Positions 59,113 through 64,000 of a stretch of 64,000 nucleotides of DNA are shown in pieces. A program made the position numbers and the translations under genes. Source of the DNA: CALMEH01 sp964548225 (GTDB lineage: Bacteria > Acidobacteriota > Blastocatellia > Pyrinomonadales > Pyrinomonadaceae); the NCBI GenBank assembly GCA_964548225.1, contig CAZJQP010000013.1, positions 1-64,000 of the forward strand. The letters are read 5' to 3'. A model generated the notes under the pieces. It did no database searches, was not told where the DNA came from, and saw nothing but the letters and a program-made list of their open reading frames with translations. How positions within the stretch are numbered: position 1 is the stretch's first letter; each line of letters opens with the position of its first letter.

Positions 59113-60426
59113 TTAACCTGCTTTCTGCATTTGTTTGGCGACCTTTTGGACTTCGTCTAACACGCGCAGGAGATTTCCGCTCCAGAGTTTTTCGATTTGT
59201 TTTTTGGTATAGCCGCGCCGCACGAGTTCGAGAGTTACATTAAAGGTCTGCGAAGCGTCGTCCCAGCCTTCGACACCGCCGCCGCCGTCGAAATCGGAAC
59301 TGATGCCGACGTGGTCAATGCCGATTTTCTTGACCAGATAATCAATATGATTTACAAAATCTTGAACATTCACGTCTGGGGCTTTATCTTTCAGACGCTC
59401 ATTGATAACGGGGCGGATTTTCTGCCGGAACGCGGTGATTTTCTTCATATATTCGGCGCGTTCGGCTTCGGGAAGTTTCAGAACGTCGGCGCGTTCGAGA
59501 ATTTTGAAGCCTTCTTTTTCGGCAAGTTCACGCGAAATTTCCGCCGAGAGTTTCGAGCGCAGATCGCTTTTTTCTTTACTGACATAACTGCGAAACGCCA
59601 CCGTTTGCACGACTCCGCCGTTTTGTTTAATTAACGCAAGCTGTTCGTCATCGAGATTCCGGCTGTGGTCGCAAAGCGCACGCGCCGACGAATGCGACGC
59701 GATAACCGGAGCTTTTGAAAGTTTAATTGATTGAATATTCGCTTCTTTCGAGGGATGCGAAAGGTCAATCATAATGCCCCATTTATTCATTTCGGCAATG
59801 GCTTTCTTGCCGAGTTCGCTCAAACCGTTATGCAACCATTTGCCGTCGGCTTCGCCCGTATTTGAATCGGCAAGCTGGCTATGACCGTTATGCGCGAGCG
59901 ACATATACCGCGCACCGCGTTCGGAGAAATACTTAATGCGCGTCAAATCCGTGCCAATCGGATAACCGTTTTCAATGCCGATCATCGCCACGAGCTTGCC
60001 TGATTTGCTGATTCTTCTGACATCTTTTGAAGTCAGCGCAAGTTCGATTTGATTAGGTGCATAGATTTTGGTCAAACGGTCAATCGCATCAAATTTCTCA
60101 ATCGCGCTTTTGTAGGCTCGACTGTAAGCATCTTCGCTCAATTCGCCCTGCCCTGTATAAACAATCAGCCAAGAAACGTCCAAACCGCCCGCTTTCATCT
60201 TCGGCAAATTAACCTGCGTATTCAGATTTTGCGTATAATTAACCGCTTCCGTAAAATTTGCGACGTTTATATCATTATGCGTGTCGAGCGTAATCGCATC
60301 AGCGTGAATCTTTTTCGCTTTCGCAACAAGTTTTTCCTCGTCCGTAATCTTTTGAGCATTAACCTGAACCCCCGAAAACGTCAGCAAAAGCGCAACGGCA
60401 ACCAAAGCAGATGTAAATTTCTTCAT
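59113..60426 (-). CDS. secreted membrane-dipeptidase family protein (M19)
   Basis: A 437-residue exported zinc dipeptidase resembling renal dipeptidase. A signal peptide (residues 1-24, GVQVNAQ) is followed by metal motifs LDTHNDINV (His-x-Asp), MIGIENGYPIG (bridging Glu), MIDLSHPSKE and IASHSSARAL (His), then IGISSDFDGGGG-like IDHVGISSDFDGGGGV at the C-terminal side. It hydrolyses dipeptides in the periplasm. First of three peptidase genes in a row on the minus strand. Confidence 0.92.
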   Translation of the reverse strand: MKKFTSALVAVALLLTFSGVQVNAQKITDEEKLVAKAKKIHADAITLDTHNDINVANFTEAVNYTQNLNTQVNLPKMKAGGLDVSWLIVYTGQGELSEDAYSRAYKSAIEKFDAIDRLTKIYAPNQIELALTSKDVRRISKSGKLVAMIGIENGYPIGTDLTRIKYFSERGARYMSLAHNGHSQLADSNTGEADGKWLHNGLSELGKKAIAEMNKWGIMIDLSHPSKEANIQSIKLSKAPVIASHSSARALCDHSRNLDDEQLALIKQNGGVVQTVAFRSYVSKEKSDLRSKLSAEISRELAEKEGFKILERADVLKLPEAERAEYMKKITAFRQKIRPVINERLKDKAPDVNVQDFVNHIDYLVKKIGIDHVGISSDFDGGGGVEGWDDASQTFNVTLELVRRGYTKKQIEKLWSGNLLRVLDEVQKVAKQMQKAG

Positions 60427-60482
60427 AAATTATCTCCGATATTATTTTAAGACTCTAATTAAGTTCAGTTTAACACAATTCA

Positions 60483-60515
60483 CCGCATAAACTTCCGCCG
60501 AATCGCCAAAGCCGG
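60483..60515 (+). repeat. dispersed 30-bp repeat, copy 1
   Basis: ACCGC-x-TAAACTT-x-CGCCGAATCGCCAA-x-GCCGG. Copies 2 and 3 are at 61577-61612 and 62939-62970, in the same orientation. Copies 1 and 2 bracket the DUF808 gene. Confidence 0.75.
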
Positions 60516-60602
60516 ATGCGCGGTGAGGAGAGGCGAAACTTTTTCAATAAAATGCTTTTGGAAATTCACGAATATTTTTGTAATCTGAATTTTAATAAAA
60601 TT

Positions 60603-61502
60603 ATGGCATCAGGTATTTTTGCAGTTTTGGACGATATTGCTATGTTGATGGACGATGTTGCTTTAGCCAGCAAAGTCGCCACTAAAAAAACCGCCGGAAT
60701 ATTGGGCGATGATCTCGCAGTCAACGCGGAAAAAGCAACGGGTTTTGTTTCTTCGCGTGAACTGCCGGTTTTGTGGGCAATCACCAAAGGCTCGTTCATT
60801 AACAAACTCATCATCGTTCCTTTAGCGTTTATATTGAATGTGATTTATCCGCCGGCGATTATTTTCGCATTGCTCGTCGGCGGAGTTTATCTGGCGTTTG
60901 AAGGCGTTGAGAAAATCCTTCATTGGATATTTCACCGCAACGAACATACTCACAGCGTCGAAGAACCGCATCCCGAAGACAGCGAAGCGGAAGAAAAAAC
61001 AAAGGTTAAATCCGCCATTTCAACCGATTTCATTTTGTCGGTTGAAATTGTCATCATCGCATTGGGAACTGTTTTGGATAAACCTCTGGTTACTCAAATC
61101 ATTACGGTTTCCGTGGTCGCCTTGATTGCAACGGTTGGCGTTTATGGGCTGGTCGCTATGATTGTCAGAATGGATGACATCGGCTATAAACTCATCGGTT
61201 CAGACGAAAAAAAAGGAGTTTCTCCCAAACTCGGACAATTTTTGGTTAATTTATTACCTAAAGTTATCCGTTTCTTAAGCGTCGTCGGCACGATAGCTCT
61301 GATTCTCGTCGCCGGAGGAATTTTTGAGCATAACATAGAATATTTACATAAACTTTTACCGCAAGTTCCCACAATTATTAAGGAAATTGTCTTCGGAATT
61401 GTCGTCGGTTTAATCGCGGTCGGTGTCGTAACAATAATCAAAAAAATTATTTCGTCGTTTAATAAATCCGCCAAATCTAACGACGACCAAAGCCATTCTT
61501 AA
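60603..61502 (+). CDS. DUF808/YedI-family membrane protein
   Basis: A 299-residue membrane protein. The start at 60603 gives MASGIFAVLDDIAMLMDDVA, the family's typical beginning; the longer frame from 60516 runs through a repeat. VATKKTAGILGDDLAVNAEK and five or more membrane helices follow, with a His/Glu-rich loop near residues 105-130. Function unknown; the family is widespread. A perfect hairpin follows the stop codon. Confidence 0.88.
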   Translation: MASGIFAVLDDIAMLMDDVALASKVATKKTAGILGDDLAVNAEKATGFVSSRELPVLWAITKGSFINKLIIVPLAFILNVIYPPAIIFALLVGGVYLAFEGVEKILHWIFHRNEHTHSVEEPHPEDSEAEEKTKVKSAISTDFILSVEIVIIALGTVLDKPLVTQIITVSVVALIATVGVYGLVAMIVRMDDIGYKLIGSDEKKGVSPKLGQFLVNLLPKVIRFLSVVGTIALILVAGGIFEHNIEYLHKLLPQVPTIIKEIVFGIVVGLIAVGVVTIIKKIISSFNKSAKSNDDQSHS

Positions 61503-61517
61503 AGGAATTATAAAAGA

Positions 61518-61557
61518 AAGGCAATAGTAATCAAGTTAATTCGATTACTATTGCCTT
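61518..61557 (+). terminator. hairpin after DUF808 gene
   Basis: A perfect 15-bp stem AAGGCAATAGTAATC / GATTACTATTGCCTT with a 10-nt loop lies 15 bp after the stop. The T run is weak. Confidence 0.75.
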
Positions 61558-61576
61558 CTGAATCAGACTCCTAATC

Positions 61577-61612
61577 ACCGCCTAAACTTTCGCCGAATCG
61601 CCAATGCCGGAA
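61577..61612 (+). repeat. dispersed 30-bp repeat, copy 2
   Basis: ACCGCCTAAACTTTCGCCG then AATCGCCAATGCCGGAA, nearly the same as 60483-60515. A shorter third copy lies at 62939-62970. Confidence 0.75.
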
Positions 61613-61666
61613 TCGAATATCCGTTGATTGCCGAAGGTTGAAAAGCGTTTTCGGTTGATTAGAATT

Positions 61667-62020
61667 TTACGGAGTTTTCGGCTTTCTGACCGGTTTTTTG
61701 CGTTCCGAATCGCGCACGCCGCCGACTTGTTCGTATTCGTCGCTGTCCCTTCCGTATTTCAATCCGGTTGCCGGCAGAACTTTCCTGTTATAAGCGCGAA
61801 CAGCGCGGTCTTTAACCTGAAAAACATTAAGTTTTTCGTCAATAACCGCCAAAGTTGAATTATAATCTTCGAGCGCGGCACGAGCATCGGCAAGCAATAC
61901 TTCGCCGTCATTGACTTTGACACCATTCGCGTCAAAACCGGGGTCAATGGCTTTCATTCCCGCAATTTTTTGTTCGAGTTCCTTCATTGCCGGAGTCGCT
62001 GTTTTTCTCTGTCTAGCCAT
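61667..62020 (-). CDS. small orphan protein with coiled-coil
   Basis: A 117-residue soluble protein: basic N-terminus, then a helical region (ALEDYNSTLAVIDEKLNVFQ), then the segment KYGRDSDEYEQVGGVRDSER and a basic tail. I recall similar uncharacterised proteins in Acidobacteria and cyanobacteria but know no function. AAGGAG precedes ATG 62020. A 21-bp tandem array begins about 100 bp upstream of it, as for the two orphan genes at 359 and 12709. Confidence 0.75.
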   Translation of the reverse strand: MARQRKTATPAMKELEQKIAGMKAIDPGFDANGVKVNDGEVLLADARAALEDYNSTLAVIDEKLNVFQVKDRAVRAYNRKVLPATGLKYGRDSDEYEQVGGVRDSERKKPVRKPKTP

Positions 62021-62122
62021 GGTTTATTTTCTCCTTACTGTTTTAGTTGTTTAACAAAGTGAACGAAAACAATATACATCAACTTTTCTTTGCTGTCTAT
62101 AGTTTTTTTTTAATAAAACCCG

Positions 62123-62606
62123 TCAAAAACTTTTCAAATAGCTTCCTGAAACTCTTCACACACTTCCGTAATCTTTAATTAACCTGAGTTCGGGATAAAG
62201 ACTGGAGCGCAAGCGTCCCCGCGTGCAATGAGCGCAGAGCGCGAAAAATACTCTGCTGACTCAGAAGTTTTAGGTGAACAAACGCCGTTACACCGCTGAA
62301 AAGCGCGGTGTTTGCAAGCGGGGACGCTTGCGCTCCAGTCGGTTTTCTTATCCCGAACTCAGGTTTAATTAAGGCTCTGCAAACTCTTCAACAGCTTCAA
62401 TAATTAAAGATTACAGAAGCCAAAACTCTTCAAATAGTTCCGTAATCTTTAATTAAGGCTCTGTAATTTTTAATTAAGGCTCTGTAATTTTTAATTAAGG
62501 TTCCGTAATCTTTAATTAAGGTTCCGTAATTTTTAATTAAGGTTCTGTAGTCTTTAATTAAGGAAGCTAAAACTCTTATTAAGGCTGTGAAAACTCTTCA
62601 ACAAGC
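62123..62606. repeat. 21-bp tandem array interrupted by a MITE
   Basis: Units with exact 21-bp spacing run from at least 62144. After the MITE (62183-62363) they continue from 62376, the clearest block being 62439-62606 (eight units). The common unit is TCTGTAATTTTTAATTAAGG plus one base; others read CTGCAAACTCTTCAACAGC. The TTTTAATTAAGG core is shared with the array at 37623-37790. No gene is visible in 62021-63040. Confidence 0.92.
62183..62363. mobile_element. 181-bp MITE with 9-bp target duplication
   Basis: Terminal inverted repeats about 40 bp long start CCTGAGTTCGGGATAA and include CTGGAGCGCAAGCGTCCCCG; the right copy has an extra AACCG-type insertion. TTTAATTAA is present directly on both sides (62174-62182 and 62364-62372). 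Removing the element and one copy restores a complete 21-bp array unit. No coding capacity; the transposase must be elsewhere. Confidence 0.88.
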
Positions 62607-62633
62607 AGGTAAATAATTTAGCTTATACAATTT

Positions 62634-62889
62634 CAGCCTCGTTCACGAGGCTTTCCGCCGAAGGCGGCAAATAGCCGCGCTCATTTATGGCGCGGGCAAA
62701 CGAACGACGATTTTTCAAAGGGCGTTTTAACGTCCTTTTTTTCGGCTTCAGCCACCCATTCGCAATTCCACGCTAAAGCTATAAAAAAGGACGTTAAAAC
62801 GCCCTCTTATTTTTAATCCACAACTAAACCGCGCCATAAATGGACGCGGCTATTTGCCGCCTTCAACGGAAAGCCCGATAAATCGGGCT
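62634..62889. mobile_element. REPIN-like element, RAYT-less derivative 2
   Basis: 256 bp with the same inverted halves as 38035-38363: GCCTCGTTCACGAGGC, CCGCCGAAGGCGG, GCCGCGCTCATTTATGGCGC, GGGCGTTTTAACGTCC, and the reverse-order complement. The centre is a short unrelated spacer instead of the RAYT gene. Confidence 0.88.
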
Positions 62890-62938
62890 AATATTCATTG
62901 CCGCGTAAGGTGTATAAAAGAAGCTAATTCTGCTTTTG

Positions 62939-62970
62939 CCGCTTAAACTTTCGCCGAATCGCTAACGCCA
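62939..62970 (+). repeat. dispersed 30-bp repeat, copy 3
   Basis: CCGCTTAAACTTTCGCCG then AATCGCTAACGCC, a diverged third copy of the repeat flanking the DUF808 gene. Confidence 0.6.
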
Positions 62971-63040
62971 ACAATGTCGTTTTTAATGGCACAAGAATTC
63001 TTCGAGTTTTAATTAAAGCAATAAAGCTATGAACTCAGAT

Positions 63041-63814
63041 TTAATCTTTTCTTTTTTTGAGCGATTTATGAATTTCCTTGTCTAGTTTCTCTTGATTGTT
63101 CCAAGAAAATTTTATGGTTTCAAGCAGGTATTCTTTAACTTCGTTATTTATTTCATCCTCAACTTTTGCTCTCCAATTTAACATTTCTTTCCTAGTCGTC
63201 CACCAAATAAGCCAACCAATCCGCCATGCAATCTCGCCTATACCTTTTTCAAGTGAATCAATAAGTTTTTTACGGGTTCGTGATAATTGCCAATTTACGA
63301 TATGGTTTGCGAAATCATCAACAACTTCGCTTTTTTCAGAAGCTATCTTGTTCATTTCCACGATAAAACTTTTCATTTGCTCAGGCATGTGCATTCGTGA
63401 GCGATAACTCATATTAAACGCTAAAGTAGGATCTATCTCGCTTAATTTTTGAATTGTTTCTTCATGTTTCCGAATTACTTCATTGATGTCATCCTCTTTT
63501 ATCGTTTCAAGCAATTTGCTAAGTTCAATTGGAACATGCCCAAAAACTTCTTCTGTTAGTTTTATAGAAACTCCTAAGTTACCTAAGGCATCTCTCATAG
63601 ATTTTAGGTAAGATTCGTGAATTTCCTTATCCAAAGAAAGCATTGTTCCAAAAAGTTCGCGTTGATGAAAAAGCAGAGATTTGAGTTGTCGTTTATTTTG
63701 CCTTCTAATTTCAACCCATGCTCGGACTTCTGTCGTAAATCCAGTTACTATAACACCAATAATTGTTCCTAATACTCCTACCGCACCAACTATAATGGGA
63801 AGATAATTTTCCAT
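63041..63814 (-). CDS. membrane-anchored helical protein of unknown function
   Basis: A 257-residue protein with one N-terminal membrane helix (YLPIIVGAVGVLGTIIGVIV) and a long, highly charged helical cytoplasmic part (VRAWVEIRRQNKRQLKSLLF, KEDDINEVIRKHEETIQKLS) with a more hydrophobic patch near IAWRIGWLIWWTTRK. No family recognised. It stands alone between the repeat-rich gap and hutU. Confidence 0.75.
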   Translation of the reverse strand: MENYLPIIVGAVGVLGTIIGVIVTGFTTEVRAWVEIRRQNKRQLKSLLFHQRELFGTMLSLDKEIHESYLKSMRDALGNLGVSIKLTEEVFGHVPIELSKLLETIKEDDINEVIRKHEETIQKLSEIDPTLAFNMSYRSRMHMPEQMKSFIVEMNKIASEKSEVVDDFANHIVNWQLSRTRKKLIDSLEKGIGEIAWRIGWLIWWTTRKEMLNWRAKVEDEINNEVKEYLLETIKFSWNNQEKLDKEIHKSLKKRKD

Positions 63815-63830
63815 AATTTTACCTAACTTC

Positions 63831-64000
63831 TTACATCATCGGAATCTTAACATCATTATTTTCCGCAAATTCAATCGCTTCCGTGTAACCTGCGTCAACG
63901 TGGCGGACAACGCCCATTCCGGGGTCGGTGGTGAGAACTCTTTCGATTCTTTTTGCGGCTTCGGGTGTGCCGTCGGCGACGATGACTTGTCCGGCGTGGA
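63831..64000 (-). CDS. hutU: urocanate hydratase, 3' end only
   Basis: The last about 56 codons of a gene that enters from the right edge. The frame reads [20 protein letters not shown], then [20 protein letters not shown] and ends KIPMM. This matches the C-terminus of urocanate hydratase, which converts urocanate to imidazolonepropionate with bound NAD+ in histidine degradation. The start and catalytic region lie outside the window. Confidence 0.85.
   Translation of the reverse strand, partial: HAGQVIVADGTPEAAKRIERVLTTDPGMGVVRHVDAGYTEAIEFAENNDVKIPMM

Noticed and set aside
62183..62363. Structured non-coding RNA or riboswitch
   Set aside because: Terminal inverted repeats, a 9-bp flanking duplication and lack of an adjacent gene in the right orientation fit a MITE better.

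Overview
The window looks like a chromosomal scaffold segment from an Acidobacteriota-type soil bacterium, probably Blastocatellia/Pyrinomonadaceae. This is inferred from an acidobacterial-style VWFA secreted protein, many Gram-negative secreted proteins, an ECF sigma/anti-sigma/CHAT cluster, propeller-type sensor kinases, HspR-type heat-shock control, moderately AT-rich DNA and long repeat-rich intergenic regions. No rRNA or tRNA gene was recognised. A run of exactly 100 N (37523-37622) marks a scaffold gap.

Layout. 1-9.1 kb: an orphan protein gene, then a minus-strand dnaK-(toxin/antitoxin)-dnaJ-hspR heat-shock operon, pgsA, a phosphoesterase and an SLC13-type transporter. 9.2-15.1 kb: secreted and orphan proteins, a three-domain regulator (winged helix + alpha/beta hydrolase + degenerate cyclase) and an FG-GAP repeat protein. 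15.3-20 kb: a LytS/LytTR-type two-component pair and a thioredoxin-NHL protein. 20.1-26.2 kb: CHAT-TPR protein, ECF sigma factor, membrane anti-sigma-like protein and a secreted protein. 26.2-28.7 kb: aminotransferase, peroxiredoxin, BPSL0067-family protein and a YggX-like protein in one run. 29.2-36.8 kb: VWFA protein, secreted S74/YadA-like fibre protein with a small partner, and a NarL-type regulator with a propeller kinase. 36.8-40.3 kb is the accessory hot spot: coaD, 21-bp tandem arrays around the assembly gap, a stump of an adenine methyltransferase gene, a REPIN-like element, a clear DpnI homologue (methyl-directed endonuclease), a MITE, and a RAYT transposase gene inside its own inverted repeats. 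40.4-49.3 kb: PflX-like radical SAM protein, DUF2721, two membrane-anchored winged-helix regulators, then a divergent cluster of cell-wall-acting secreted proteins (M15-like peptidase, lambda-endolysin-like lysozyme) and an FHA protein. 49.5-61.5 kb: free-methionine-sulfoxide reductase, a PIN toxin pair, inositol monophosphatase, hybrid kinase, galE, three peptidases and DUF808. 61.5-64 kb: orphan protein, repeat-rich 1-kb gap, membrane protein, and the 3' end of hutU at the window edge.

How parts work together. DnaK/DnaJ with HspR form an autoregulated chaperone operon, and a HAIR-like operator overlaps the dnaK promoter. The DpnI homologue would cut Gm6ATC DNA, so the broken adenine methyltransferase next to it fits a host that cannot tolerate Dam-type methylation. 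Three kinds of repeat recur: 21-bp tandem arrays in leaders of orphan genes, inverted repeats built of 7-8-bp words between genes, and MITE/REPIN elements, two of which look like deletion derivatives of the RAYT element in this window.
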